A DNA stretch of 64,000 nucleotides. Source: Riemerella anatipestifer (lineage in GTDB: Bacteria; Bacteroidota; Bacteroidia; Flavobacteriales; Weeksellaceae). The DNA lies in assembly GCF_009670965.2 (NCBI RefSeq), contig NZ_CP073239.1:1550001-1614000 (forward strand), written 5' to 3'. Positions within the stretch are counted from its first letter, which is position 1, and every line of letters starts with the position of its first letter. The position numbers and the translations under genes are program-made. Under the pieces are notes generated by a model. That model saw nothing but the letters and a program-made list of their open reading frames with translations, did no database searches and was not told the origin of the DNA. Shown here in pieces: positions 8,156-16,586 of the stretch.

Positions 8156-9040
8156 ATGAGGTTGCTGAAAAATCATCAGATTGATATTGAAAAATACACT
8201 CAATGTTTAAGAGTTTCCGAACAGTATCATTTTCAAGCTGAAGCGATTTACCTTAATGCTTTAAATAGAGGAAGTTGGGAAGTTATAGTCTTAGGAGATT
8301 ATGAAGCCGTAATGCCTGTGCCGATTGTCAAAAAGTTTGGGGTTAAATGGGTGTTGTTTCCTCCGTTTTTACAGCAGTTGGGCGTTTTTTCAAAAAAGGA
8401 TAATTTGGAGATTAACGAGTTGTTTTTTAGCTTTTTGAAAAATAATTATAAGGTAGTTTATTATGCATTTAATGCTAAAAATAAATTGAATTCAGAGCAA
8501 TGGAGGAAGAATTATAGACTTCATAAATCCTCTTACGCAGAAGTGTTTAGTAACTATTCCAACAGCCGAAAGAGAAATCTTAAGTCTCCAAAAAACAATG
8601 AAATTAAAACTTCCTCACTAGAAAATTTATCCGAAATAAAACCTTTCTTTTTTCAGTTTGTAGAGTGGTTATCGTCAGATAGATTGAAAGAGAAGTATTT
8701 CAAATACTTAGAATATCTAGAACGAAAAAATCTACTAGAAATTTATGCAGTTAGAGATTTGCAAGGGGCTTTGCTTTCCGTAGCAGTAATTTCTAATTTG
8801 AGTGGAGAGAAGGCTTTGCTCTGTTTTATAAATAATAAGGGCGAAAAGACAAATGCTCCTTCAGTAGTTTTAGATGAAATCATCAAACAATTTATTGAAA
8901 CTCATCAGTTTAATTTCTTTGGGAGTAATATTCCTTCTGTGGAGCAGTTTAATCAGCGATTTGGAGCGGTTTTAGAGAAATATACAGTCTATCATCAATC
9001 CAAAAAACAACTTCTTTTACAATTTATAGGGTTGCGTTAG
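8156..9040 (+). CDS. FemAB/GNAT-like protein, function unknown
   Basis: The ATG at 8156, directly after the radC stop, is preferred over a longer frame that would overlap radC. The product is 294 residues, soluble and Lys-rich. It has features of the FemAB/acyltransferase fold: a region around WVLFPPFLQQLGVF, then RKRNLKSP near residue 140, and a C-terminal FFGSNIPSVEQFNQRFGA segment resembling the end of FemAB-type GNAT domains. Family members transfer aminoacyl or acyl groups, but the substrate cannot be told from sequence. It probably shares a transcript with radC. Confidence 0.65.
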   Translation: MRLLKNHQIDIEKYTQCLRVSEQYHFQAEAIYLNALNRGSWEVIVLGDYEAVMPVPIVKKFGVKWVLFPPFLQQLGVFSKKDNLEINELFFSFLKNNYKVVYYAFNAKNKLNSEQWRKNYRLHKSSYAEVFSNYSNSRKRNLKSPKNNEIKTSSLENLSEIKPFFFQFVEWLSSDRLKEKYFKYLEYLERKNLLEIYAVRDLQGALLSVAVISNLSGEKALLCFINNKGEKTNAPSVVLDEIIKQFIETHQFNFFGSNIPSVEQFNQRFGAVLEKYTVYHQSKKQLLLQFIGLR

Positions 9041-9071
9041 AAAGACTGTTTTTAAAATCAGTTTAAATCAC

Positions 9072-9079
9072 TAACTTTG
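9072..9079 (+). promoter_or_regulatory. -7 box before the 9099 gene
   Basis: TAACTTTG matches TAnnTTTG, 19 bp before the ATG at 9099. No clear -33 box is seen. Confidence 0.45.
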
Positions 9080-9098
9080 CCCTTATTTTTTCTGAAAA

Positions 9099-9605
9099 AT
9101 GAGTTATAAAGAATTTTTGCCGTATGCATTTGCTTTGGTGTTGGCGTTTCCCTTTTTAGTTTTTATTAGACAGGGGCTTCATTACTATATGAAAGCAAAA
9201 GCAAAGGAATTGGAACTTTTAACTTTAAAAAAAGGAAAAGAAATAAATACACAGGCTCATGAGAGAATGGCGATTTTTTTGGAGCGTATAAAACCCGCTT
9301 ATCTTATCCAAAATTTTGATAAAAACTTAGCTACCCACGAGTTTTTGTATTTAACAGAGAAAAACATCAATCAAGAGTTTGAATACAACATCTCTCAACA
9401 AATCTATATAGATAAAGTGATTTGGGAAAATATAACCGATGCTAAAAATAGTATAATTAAGCTACTCAAAGATACTTATCAAGGGCTTAATGAGGCTAGT
9501 TTAGAGGAGTTTAAGACTGTTTTTCTGATGAGTTATATCAATGGCGAAGATTACATCGGTCTTTGCCTAGACGAGTTGAGGAAAGAAATATTAAAAGCAA
9601 AATAA
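9099..9605 (+). CDS. Conserved flavobacterial membrane-anchored protein, function unknown
   Basis: This 168-residue protein has one N-terminal transmembrane segment (about residues 7-27) and a mostly helical cytoplasmic body. The stretch ERMAIFLERIKPAYLI near residue 50 and the helix-rich remainder resemble a Bacteroidota family of unknown function (DUF7935, from memory). It is upstream of pyrophosphatase with a 16-bp gap, so the two may be co-transcribed. No catalytic motif is visible. Confidence 0.6.
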   Translation: MSYKEFLPYAFALVLAFPFLVFIRQGLHYYMKAKAKELELLTLKKGKEINTQAHERMAIFLERIKPAYLIQNFDKNLATHEFLYLTEKNINQEFEYNISQQIYIDKVIWENITDAKNSIIKLLKDTYQGLNEASLEEFKTVFLMSYINGEDYIGLCLDELRKEILKAK

Positions 9606-9621
9606 AATTAAATATAATCAA

Positions 9622-10233
9622 ATGATTCCAAGTTTTAAAGCACACCCGTGGCACGGTATTTCTGCGGGAGAAAAAGCACCAGAAGTGGTAACAGTATATG
9701 TAGAGATTGTACCTTCGGATACTATTAAATACGAAGTGGATAAAGAAAGTGGTTATTTAAAAGTAGATAGACCACAGAAGTTTTCTAACATTATTCCTGC
9801 TTTGTATGGTTTTATCCCAAGAACTTATTGCGATGAGGAAGTAAAGAAATTGGCAGTAGAAAGCGGTGCTAAAGATGTTACAATGGGAGACCACGACCCA
9901 CTTGATATTTGCGTGTTGAGCTCGCACAATATACAGTCAGGAAACTTGTTGATGGATGCTATTCCAATCGGTGGGTTTAAAATGATAGATAAAGGTGAGG
10001 CTGACGATAAAATCATAGCAGTAATGGTGGGCGACCAGTCTTACGGACACGTTAGAGATATTTCTGAACTTCCAGAGGCAGAAATAAAAAGGCTAAAACA
10101 CTACTTTTTGACTTACAAAAACCTGCCTTACGAAGAAGCATCTTGCAGAATAGATGAAACTTATGGGGCAGAACACGCTAAAAAAGTGGTAGAAGCGTCT
10201 ATTAAAGATTATCAAACAAACTACGGAGAATAA
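9622..10233 (+). CDS. ppa: Inorganic pyrophosphatase, family I
   Basis: This enzyme hydrolyses pyrophosphate to phosphate, pulling biosynthetic reactions forward. The family I active-site signature appears as GDHDPLDICV (residues 89-98), preceded by YGFIPRTYC and followed by a conserved Lys/Asp set (DDKIIAVMVGD). The 203 residues are slightly longer than the E. coli enzyme because of an N-terminal extension, MIPSFKAHPWHGIS, common in the Bacteroidota form. It is followed by a strong terminator. Confidence 0.94.
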   Translation: MIPSFKAHPWHGISAGEKAPEVVTVYVEIVPSDTIKYEVDKESGYLKVDRPQKFSNIIPALYGFIPRTYCDEEVKKLAVESGAKDVTMGDHDPLDICVLSSHNIQSGNLLMDAIPIGGFKMIDKGEADDKIIAVMVGDQSYGHVRDISELPEAEIKRLKHYFLTYKNLPYEEASCRIDETYGAEHAKKVVEASIKDYQTNYGE

Positions 10234-10264
10234 TTTTTAAGACTCATAGTAAAAACTAAAGAAG

Positions 10265-10306
10265 AAGAACCTAAAACTGAATAATATTCGGTGGAGGTTC
10301 TTTTTA
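10265..10306 (+). terminator. Terminator after ppa
   Basis: AAGAACCT (10265-10272) pairs with AGGTTCTT (10295-10302), followed by a T-rich run. Confidence 0.8.
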
Positions 10307-10330
10307 TATTTTTAAATAAACGAGTAAATA

Positions 10331-10363
10331 TTTGTTTTATAAATTCATTTTTACTTATTTTTG
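10331..10363 (+). promoter_or_regulatory. Promoter of dnaX
   Basis: TTTG (10331-10334), 21 bp, then TATTTTTG (10356-10363). The ATG at 10368 follows after 4 bp, so the transcript is predicted to be almost leaderless. Confidence 0.65.
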
Positions 10364-10367
10364 ACCA

Positions 10368-11453
10368 ATGGAAAATTTCATAGTATCTGCGAGAAAATAT
10401 CGTCCACAAGAGTTTGACACTGTTGTGGGGCAGTCGCATATCACAGATACTTTGGAGCACGCCATTGCCGAAAACCAGTTGGCTCAGGCATTGTTATTCT
10501 GTGGTCCTCGTGGCGTAGGTAAAACAACTTGTGCAAGGATTTTAGCCAGAAAGATTAACGAAAAAGACGGCGCTACGAGCGAAGATGGTTTTTCTTATAA
10601 TATCTTTGAACTAGATGCCGCGTCTAACAACTCTGTAGATGATATACGAGAACTTACCGACCAAGTGCGTTATGCACCGCAAGTAGGCAAGTATAAGGTA
10701 TATATTATAGATGAGGTGCATATGTTGTCTTCACAGGCATTTAATGCATTTCTTAAAACTTTAGAAGAGCCACCTGCACACGCTATTTTTATTTTAGCAA
10801 CTACGGAGAAGCACAAAATTATCCCTACCATTTTGTCTAGATGTCAAATTTATGACTTCAAGAGAATTACTATAGAGGATATCCAAGCACACCTTAGGAA
10901 AATAGCAGATAAAGAAGGCATTAGCTACGAAGACGATGCACTTTTCCTTATTGCTCAAAAGGCAGATGGAGCTCTTAGAGATGCTTTGTCTATTTTTGAT
11001 AGATTGGTAACATTTACCCAAAAGAATATTACCCTTGCAAAAGCAGCGGAGGTACTTAACATTTTGGACTATGACCAATACATTAAAATAGTAGATTTAA
11101 TCCACGCTAATGATATTCCTAATGTTTTGGTAGCATTCAACGAAATTGTGAAAAAGGGTTTTGACCCTCATATTTTCATTGCAGGGTTGGGGAATCACTA
11201 CCGAGATTTAATGATGGCTCAAAATTCATCTACTTTAAACTTGATAGAGGTAGGCGAGAAAACTAAAGCCAAATATGCAGAACAAAGCCAAAAATGGACA
11301 GCTCAGCAGTTGGTAGATGCGATAGAAATTTGCAACTATGCAGACATCAATTACAAGAGTTCCAAAAATCCTCGTCTTACAGTGGAGATAGCCCTGATGC
11401 AACTGGCTAGTCTTACCCACGGGACAGAAGGAACTAAAAAAAAAAGTTTCTGA
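10368..11453 (+). CDS. dnaX: DNA polymerase III gamma subunit (zero-frame dnaX product)
   Basis: This is the clamp-loader ATPase of the replisome. Walker A GPRGVGKTT is at residues 46-54, followed by ELDAASNNSVDDIREL, the Walker B region IIDEVHMLS and the sensor segment FILATTE. Domains I-III run to about residue 350. Two oddities: the four-Cys zinc module normally between Walker A and ELDAASNN is missing (the segment KINEKDGATSEDGFSYN has no Cys), and the frame ends at 361 residues just after a run of ten A. The tau-specific C-terminal part continues in the -1 frame (11444-12052). Confidence 0.93.
   Translation: MENFIVSARKYRPQEFDTVVGQSHITDTLEHAIAENQLAQALLFCGPRGVGKTTCARILARKINEKDGATSEDGFSYNIFELDAASNNSVDDIRELTDQVRYAPQVGKYKVYIIDEVHMLSSQAFNAFLKTLEEPPAHAIFILATTEKHKIIPTILSRCQIYDFKRITIEDIQAHLRKIADKEGISYEDDALFLIAQKADGALRDALSIFDRLVTFTQKNITLAKAAEVLNILDYDQYIKIVDLIHANDIPNVLVAFNEIVKKGFDPHIFIAGLGNHYRDLMMAQNSSTLNLIEVGEKTKAKYAEQSQKWTAQQLVDAIEICNYADINYKSSKNPRLTVEIALMQLASLTHGTEGTKKKSF
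11436..11453 (+). other. A10 slippage site and gamma stop codon in dnaX
   Basis: Ten consecutive A (11436-11445) are read in zero frame as three Lys codons and the first base of AGT, then TTC and TGA (11451-11453). The -1 frame after the run reads Lys-Phe-Leu-Ile-Leu and stays open for about 200 codons to 12052. An AGAAGGA stretch lies a few bases upstream. This fits programmed slippage, as known for dnaX in E. coli (ribosomal) and Thermus (transcriptional), but an A-count sequencing error would look the same. Confidence 0.7.
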
Positions 11454-12052
11454 TTTTAGCACCTCTCGTTAAAGAAGGGGCAGTTCAGAAAGCTAGTGAA
11501 AAGGCTTCCTCGGTTCATAAAGAAACCTCCAAACACATTTCCGAAACACTAGAGATAGAAGTCAAAAAGGCTAAAGAACCTATTTTGAAAGAGTCTGTAA
11601 AGTCTTCATTTAGCATTAAAGAGGCTATAAACAAAACAGAAGAGTTACAGGTAGAAGAGGAAATAAAAGAAGAGGAGCTTCCCGATGGACATTTTAGTGA
11701 GACCGATTTACAAAAAGAATGGAAGCATTTTTTGAAAAAATTAGCTAGTGATAGTGAGGGTATGGTAACCTTTAATGCCGTACAAAATTTTACCATAGAA
11801 AAAGCAGAAGAAAATAGAGTTTGTATTAGATACACATCTGAATCTGCTAAGGTGGAGTTTGAAAAGGTTAGCCCTCAGTTTTTTAATGATTTTAAGCATA
11901 AGTTTAACAATTATCGTGTAAAGTTTGATTTTGAAAAAGCGGAGCAAGTAATCATTAAAAAAGATACAAAACGAGATTTATTTAATAAAATGGTGGAGGT
12001 AAATCCATTATTGAAAGACTTGCAGGAACTGATGCAGTTTGATTTTAATTAA
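11444..12052 (+). CDS. dnaX: DNA polymerase III tau-specific C-terminal region, -1 frame of dnaX
   Basis: Read in the -1 frame from the A10 run, this gives about 202 more residues and a full tau protein of about 561. The first part (to about 11690) is a low-complexity, charged linker rich in Lys, Glu and Ser. The second part, from SETDLQKEWKHFLKKL onward, is a compact C-terminal domain of the type seen at the end of flavobacterial DnaX, ending NPLLKDLQELMQFDFN. It has no credible independent start codon with a promoter: the first ATG frame would begin inside the linker at 11585. It is therefore described as the 3' part of dnaX, reached by frameshift. Confidence 0.8.
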   Translation, partial: KFLILAPLVKEGAVQKASEKASSVHKETSKHISETLEIEVKKAKEPILKESVKSSFSIKEAINKTEELQVEEEIKEEELPDGHFSETDLQKEWKHFLKKLASDSEGMVTFNAVQNFTIEKAEENRVCIRYTSESAKVEFEKVSPQFFNDFKHKFNNYRVKFDFEKAEQVIIKKDTKRDLFNKMVEVNPLLKDLQELMQFDFN

Positions 12053-12063
12053 GTGTAAATACA

Positions 12064-13146
12064 ATGAATTTAAGAGATTTAAAAAACGATTGGTTGCAAA
12101 ATTATCCGCAACCAATGGTGATAGCAGGACCTTGCAGTGCAGAAAGTGAGGAGCAGATGCTAGAAACAGCTAGAGGAATTAAAGAAGCTAATGCAAAGAT
12201 AGATGTTTTCCGTGCAGGTATTTGGAAGCCAAGAACTAAACCAGGCTCGTTTGAAGGGGTAGGTGTAATAGGGCTTAGTTGGCTTAAAAAAGTTAAAGAA
12301 GAATTTGGCTTTAAAACGGCTACCGAAGTAGCTAACGCTCACCATGTGTATGCGGCTTTGGAGGCAGATGTAGATATTCTTTGGGTAGGAGCTCGTTCTA
12401 CGGTAAATCCTTTTACGGTACAAGAAATTGCAGTAGCTCTCAAAGGTACAGATAAACCTGTGTTGGTTAAGAACCCTGTTAATCCAGATTTAGCTTTGTG
12501 GGTGGGTGCTTTAGAGAGGCTTTTGGCACAAGATGTTAAAAATTTAGGCGCAATCCATAGAGGGTTTTCTACTTATCAGAAAACTCAATATCGTAATATA
12601 CCTAACTGGCATATCGCATTAGATTTTAAAAATCAGTTTCCTAATATACCAATGTTTGTAGACCCTTCACACATTTGTGGGAATAGAGAAGGGCTGTTTG
12701 ACATTACTCAAGAAGCACTTAATGTAGGTTATGAAGGAGCAATGATAGAAACTCATTGTACTCCTGATAAGGCTTGGAGTGATGCTTCGCAACAAATTAC
12801 ACCATCAGTTTTAGATGAAATGATAAGTCGCTTAAAGGTAAGAACTTCGGATATTTCTGGCTACGAAGATGATATGGGAAAACATAGAGCTTTAATTTCT
12901 GATATAGATTTTCAGTTAATGGAGCTTCTTTCTAACCGAATGAGAATATCGGAGAAAATAGGAACTCTAAAGAAAGAAAATAATATTGCTATTTTCCAAC
13001 CTGAAAGATGGAAAGAGATTACAGAATATGCTAGAAAAAAGGCTGATGAAACGGGTATGAGTCAGGATTTTATAGAAAAAATATTTAAAGCTATCCACGA
13101 AGAGTCTATCGAGGTTCAAAATAAAGTAATGATAGGTTCAAAATAA
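12064..13146 (+). CDS. Bifunctional DAHP synthase / chorismate mutase
   Basis: This enzyme makes 3-deoxy-D-arabino-heptulosonate 7-phosphate (first shikimate step) and converts chorismate to prephenate. In 360 residues, a class I-beta DAHP synthase domain (about 1-260: GPCSAES at 22-28, KPRTKPGSFEG, DPSHICGNREG) is followed by an AroQ-type chorismate mutase domain (about 270-355: ISDIDFQLMELLSNRMRISEKIG). This fusion is the standard arrangement in many Bacteroidota and allows feedback control of the synthase through the mutase domain. It begins 11 bp after the dnaX end and could be read from the same transcript. Confidence 0.95.
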   Translation: MNLRDLKNDWLQNYPQPMVIAGPCSAESEEQMLETARGIKEANAKIDVFRAGIWKPRTKPGSFEGVGVIGLSWLKKVKEEFGFKTATEVANAHHVYAALEADVDILWVGARSTVNPFTVQEIAVALKGTDKPVLVKNPVNPDLALWVGALERLLAQDVKNLGAIHRGFSTYQKTQYRNIPNWHIALDFKNQFPNIPMFVDPSHICGNREGLFDITQEALNVGYEGAMIETHCTPDKAWSDASQQITPSVLDEMISRLKVRTSDISGYEDDMGKHRALISDIDFQLMELLSNRMRISEKIGTLKKENNIAIFQPERWKEITEYARKKADETGMSQDFIEKIFKAIHEESIEVQNKVMIGSK

Positions 13147-13165
13147 ATTTCGAAAAATAAATAAA

Positions 13166-13203
13166 AAATCGGTTGTCATTATTTACACAACCGATTTTTT
13201 TAT
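13166..13203. terminator. Terminator between aro gene and tamL
   Basis: AAATCGGTTGT pairs with ACAACCGATTT around a short loop, with T7 on the plus side and A-rich sequence on the other. It can serve both converging genes. Confidence 0.85.
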
Positions 13204-13220
13204 TAAATATGCTGTTGTCT

Positions 13221-15797
13221 TTAGAACGGATAACCAAAGGCAAAGTTAAGTGTAGGCTTAAGTGGTTTTATATGGCTGATTCTCCAGCGTTCTCCTTCTG
13301 GTTGGTTTGGGTCGTACATTTTGTAGGCAAAATCTACTCTAAGGGTAACATAGGCAACATTTATTCTTACGCCAAAGCCACTACCAACGCCTAACTGCTT
13401 GTAAAATTTATTGAACTTAAAGGCATCTCCTAACCCTGTATCTTTAAGTGACCAAATGTTTCCTGCATCTGTAAATAAAGCTCCTTCAAACATATTATTG
13501 ATAGGAAATCTGTACTCTATATTAGAAGTTAGTTTTACATTTCCCATAATAAAAGACCTTACCTTTTCATTTATTTGAGAATCGGCAGGTCCAAGACCTC
13601 CAAAGGCAATCCACGCACGGATATCATTAGAGCCACCATTAAAATAAGATCTTACAAATGGCATATTTGATGAATTTCCGTAAGGAATACCTACGCCGAT
13701 AAACTGTCTGAAGACAAGAGTTGATTTATTGATACTAAGATGCTTTCTGACATCTGCATCAAATTTTACAAACTGAGAATAAGGAATATTGAATATTGTT
13801 TTTTCATTGTTGGTCAAGATGCTTTGGGAGTCTTTAGTTTTTCCAAACAGGCTAATGAGGTTCCCTGCTAATTCCATTTTTCCACTGAAGTAGAATGGGT
13901 GTCTAAAATATTTTTTACCAATCTCGTTATACAAAAATTGATAGTTTAACGAAGAAATAAGTACATTCTGCGTTTGTCTATCTCTATTGAGTAGAGATTG
14001 TAAGAAAGTGTTGTAAATATCTCTATTTTCAGTAGTTAAAGAGTTTAAAAAATCCCCGTCAGAAACTATTGTCCTAGAAACATCATCATAGGAGTAAGCT
14101 TTAACATCGTAAGAAGGATTAAAGGCTTGGTAAAGATTAAATATATTTTGCCTTACCTCATTATCTCCGCGGAATAGGTCGTAATAGCTGTCTTTATTTC
14201 TAGTTAAACTCAGCTGTGTGTTGAATAGAGAAAGCCTATGGGAAACTACATCGTTAACATTGGCAGTGTAGTTTAGACTTCCATTAAAGTTAATTCTATC
14301 CATACCAATATTATTTTGGATAGAGGTGCCTAAAATAATGGAGGAGGTAGGTGAGTAGCGTTTAGGAATCAATTTGTAATGTTTAAAAGGTAGTAAAAGC
14401 CTCGGAACATTAAGAGCTACTTGGGCAGAAAGCTCATAAGCGTTGAATATTTTACCAGGGTCTTTAGCGTTTTTGGTAGTACCTATGATACCTGAGAAAC
14501 TTGTGGATAGGTTTTCTGCACCACCAAAGACATTTCTTGAAGTTAGCTCAACAGATGGAGAAAAACCAAAGTTTAATATCTGAGAATAATGAGCATCAAA
14601 AGCGGTTTTGAACTCATATTTAGAAAGTGGTTTCAGAATATATCTTACATCTAAAATACTATCGTTATTTTTTCTTAGACTCTCTTTATAATCTATGATG
14701 CTAAAATTATTCATTGCATTAACATTCCTTTTGGTGAGGTCTAAAAACTTTTGATTGTAAACCTCTCCATTTTTAAGAATGATAGGAAGCCATAGAGAGC
14801 GGGTAGAGTATTGTTTGTCAACTTGGTGTACTCTTACACTGTCGTCCTCGGGTATTCTATCAAAACGATAAGGTTTAGTGCTTAGTGTATCACTAATATG
14901 GTTTACAACAAATACATCTACCTTGCCTATAGTTGTTTTTTTATAGGAGCTGTCTTTGTCGTTCTTATGTATATCCATAGTGAGAGGCACATTTTTGTTA
15001 CTCTCTAGTGTATCAGCTGTAAAGTAAATTTCCTCATTAGTTCTGTTGAAGCTATAATAACCAACCTCACGCATACGCTCGGTAATTCTTTTTACTTCCT
15101 CTTCTAGGTTCTTTTGGTCAAGAATATCACCGGTTTTTATTTTACTTTTATCAAATTCGCTTTCATATATACTTCTGATATTGCTATCAGGGATAGAATA
15201 ATAATAGTTTTTTATTCTAGTAGGTTCGTTAAAGGTAAGTTTATAAGTTACTTGAGCTTTCTGTTTTGCGGTATCAATATCTTGTTTGTAAGTTACTTTA
15301 GCATCCCAATAGCCTCTGTAACGCATAAACTGTCTCATGTTTTTTGCACTAGCTGTAGTTTTTCCTTGTTCTAATATTTTAGGAGCTTCGCCTACAGTGT
15401 GTAGAAAACGGTCTTTAGTTAAAGATTTCCCTACATATTCAGGGTGACCATACTTAATAAATAGAGAATCTCTTAAACTTTGATTTCTCATTTGGTTAGG
15501 GTAGGTCATATATTCTGTAAGAATAGTGTCATATTTAGGGTTAGCAGCATTATATAACCATAATCCTATAGGAACTACGAAAAGAACTTTTTTATTGGGT
15601 CTCTGTTGTGTGTAATTAGATATTTCGCTGGCAAATAGCTTTTTATCTTCGTAAATTATAGTGTTTTTCGTAAGTAAGGCTTCGCCGTGAGGTACTTTTT
15701 TGGTGCTACTACAAGCGTACAAAAAAGCAAGTAAAATTGTGAGTGCGGAAAATAAATAATACTTTTGAAAATATTTTCTGATATGCTTACGAGTCAT
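13221..15797 (-). CDS. tamL: TamL: BamA/TamA-type outer-membrane lipoprotein
   Basis: This is an Omp85-superfamily outer-membrane protein in the Bacteroidota lipoprotein subgroup (TamL), thought to work with TamB in envelope biogenesis. In 858 residues there is a lipobox LLAFLYAC with Cys29, then POTRA-like repeats (about 40-430, including the KRNVNAMNNFSI type segment), then a 16-strand-type barrel with FGGAENLS near residue 420 and RSYFNGGSNDIRAW near 680. It ends in the C-terminal Phe beta-signal (FAFGYPF). Its 5' end overlaps the divergent rRNA methyltransferase gene by 15 bp. No tamB lies nearby. Confidence 0.88.
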   Translation of the reverse strand: MTRKHIRKYFQKYYLFSALTILLAFLYACSSTKKVPHGEALLTKNTIIYEDKKLFASEISNYTQQRPNKKVLFVVPIGLWLYNAANPKYDTILTEYMTYPNQMRNQSLRDSLFIKYGHPEYVGKSLTKDRFLHTVGEAPKILEQGKTTASAKNMRQFMRYRGYWDAKVTYKQDIDTAKQKAQVTYKLTFNEPTRIKNYYYSIPDSNIRSIYESEFDKSKIKTGDILDQKNLEEEVKRITERMREVGYYSFNRTNEEIYFTADTLESNKNVPLTMDIHKNDKDSSYKKTTIGKVDVFVVNHISDTLSTKPYRFDRIPEDDSVRVHQVDKQYSTRSLWLPIILKNGEVYNQKFLDLTKRNVNAMNNFSIIDYKESLRKNNDSILDVRYILKPLSKYEFKTAFDAHYSQILNFGFSPSVELTSRNVFGGAENLSTSFSGIIGTTKNAKDPGKIFNAYELSAQVALNVPRLLLPFKHYKLIPKRYSPTSSIILGTSIQNNIGMDRINFNGSLNYTANVNDVVSHRLSLFNTQLSLTRNKDSYYDLFRGDNEVRQNIFNLYQAFNPSYDVKAYSYDDVSRTIVSDGDFLNSLTTENRDIYNTFLQSLLNRDRQTQNVLISSLNYQFLYNEIGKKYFRHPFYFSGKMELAGNLISLFGKTKDSQSILTNNEKTIFNIPYSQFVKFDADVRKHLSINKSTLVFRQFIGVGIPYGNSSNMPFVRSYFNGGSNDIRAWIAFGGLGPADSQINEKVRSFIMGNVKLTSNIEYRFPINNMFEGALFTDAGNIWSLKDTGLGDAFKFNKFYKQLGVGSGFGVRINVAYVTLRVDFAYKMYDPNQPEGERWRISHIKPLKPTLNFAFGYPF
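15760..15767 (+). promoter_or_regulatory. -7 box of the rRNA methyltransferase gene, inside tamL
   Basis: TACTTTTG matches TAnnTTTG, with a TTG 20 bp upstream (15737-15739). It lies inside the tamL coding region and argues for the ATG at 15783, not 15765, as the methyltransferase start. Confidence 0.55.
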
Positions 15798-16511
15798 AAA
15801 GTTAAAATTTTACAGTCTTTGGATAAGAAAAAATTCAGACAAAAATACAATTTGTTTTTGGTTGAAGGTAACAAAATTATCAAAGAATTAAAAAACACTA
15901 ATATAGAAATAGAGTCTGTTTACTCTGTAAATAGTGATGGAATAGAATTTTTAGCTGATGTTTTAGTTCCCATTACAGAAAAAGAGCTAAAGAAGATAAG
16001 TTTTCTTAAAACACCTAAAGATAGTGTAGCCGTTTGTTATTTGCCTACTCCAAAAATCACAGAAGATAGTAATATAAATTTGGTTTTAGATGGGCTTCAA
16101 GACCCAGGTAATTTAGGGACTATTATCCGCTTAGCAGATTGGTTTGGTATAGAACAGATAGTATGCAGTACAGATACCGTAGATGTTTACAATCCTAAAG
16201 TGATACAAGCTACCAAGGGCTCTTTTACCAGAGTTAATGTGGTGTATAGTGATATAGAGCAGTTTTTATCAAATTCTCCTGCAGAAAATATAGGTACAGA
16301 TATGGAGGGCGAAAATCTATATAAAACTAATTTTCCCAAAAAGTTCAATCTGGTGTTAGGAAATGAAGGTAATGGAATGCGACCTAACATAGAACTACTG
16401 ATGAACCGAAATATCACGATTCCTCGTTTTGGCAATCACAGAGCTACGGAAAGCCTTAATGTGTCTATGGCGGCAGGGATTATTTTGGGGCAAATATTTT
16501 CTGATAAATAA
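15783..16511 (+). CDS. TrmH/SpoU-family RNA 2'-O-methyltransferase
   Basis: This SAM-dependent enzyme of the SPOUT class methylates ribose 2'-OH in rRNA or tRNA. From the ATG at 15783 it has 242 residues: an N-terminal substrate-binding domain (FLVEGNKIIKEL) and a C-terminal knot domain with all three motifs, LQDPGNLGTIIRLADW, LGNEGNGM and IPRFGNHRATESLNVSMAAGI. The exact target nucleotide cannot be told; it is usually annotated as 23S rRNA. The start choice is guided by the -7 box at 15760-15767. The gene is divergent from tamL with overlapping 5' ends. Confidence 0.92.
   Translation: MLTSHKVKILQSLDKKKFRQKYNLFLVEGNKIIKELKNTNIEIESVYSVNSDGIEFLADVLVPITEKELKKISFLKTPKDSVAVCYLPTPKITEDSNINLVLDGLQDPGNLGTIIRLADWFGIEQIVCSTDTVDVYNPKVIQATKGSFTRVNVVYSDIEQFLSNSPAENIGTDMEGENLYKTNFPKKFNLVLGNEGNGMRPNIELLMNRNITIPRFGNHRATESLNVSMAAGIILGQIFSDK
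15840..15847 (-). promoter_or_regulatory. -7 box of tamL, inside the methyltransferase gene
   Basis: On the minus strand this reads TATTTTTG, matching TAnnTTTG, about 43 bp before the tamL ATG at 15797. It lies within the coding region of the divergent methyltransferase. Confidence 0.5.
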
Positions 16512-16586
16512 ATTAGTGTTATAAAGACTTTGAGAGGGAGGTATGTGTTAGATTATTTAGAAAATTTTTTAGGCTTTTATCATTAA

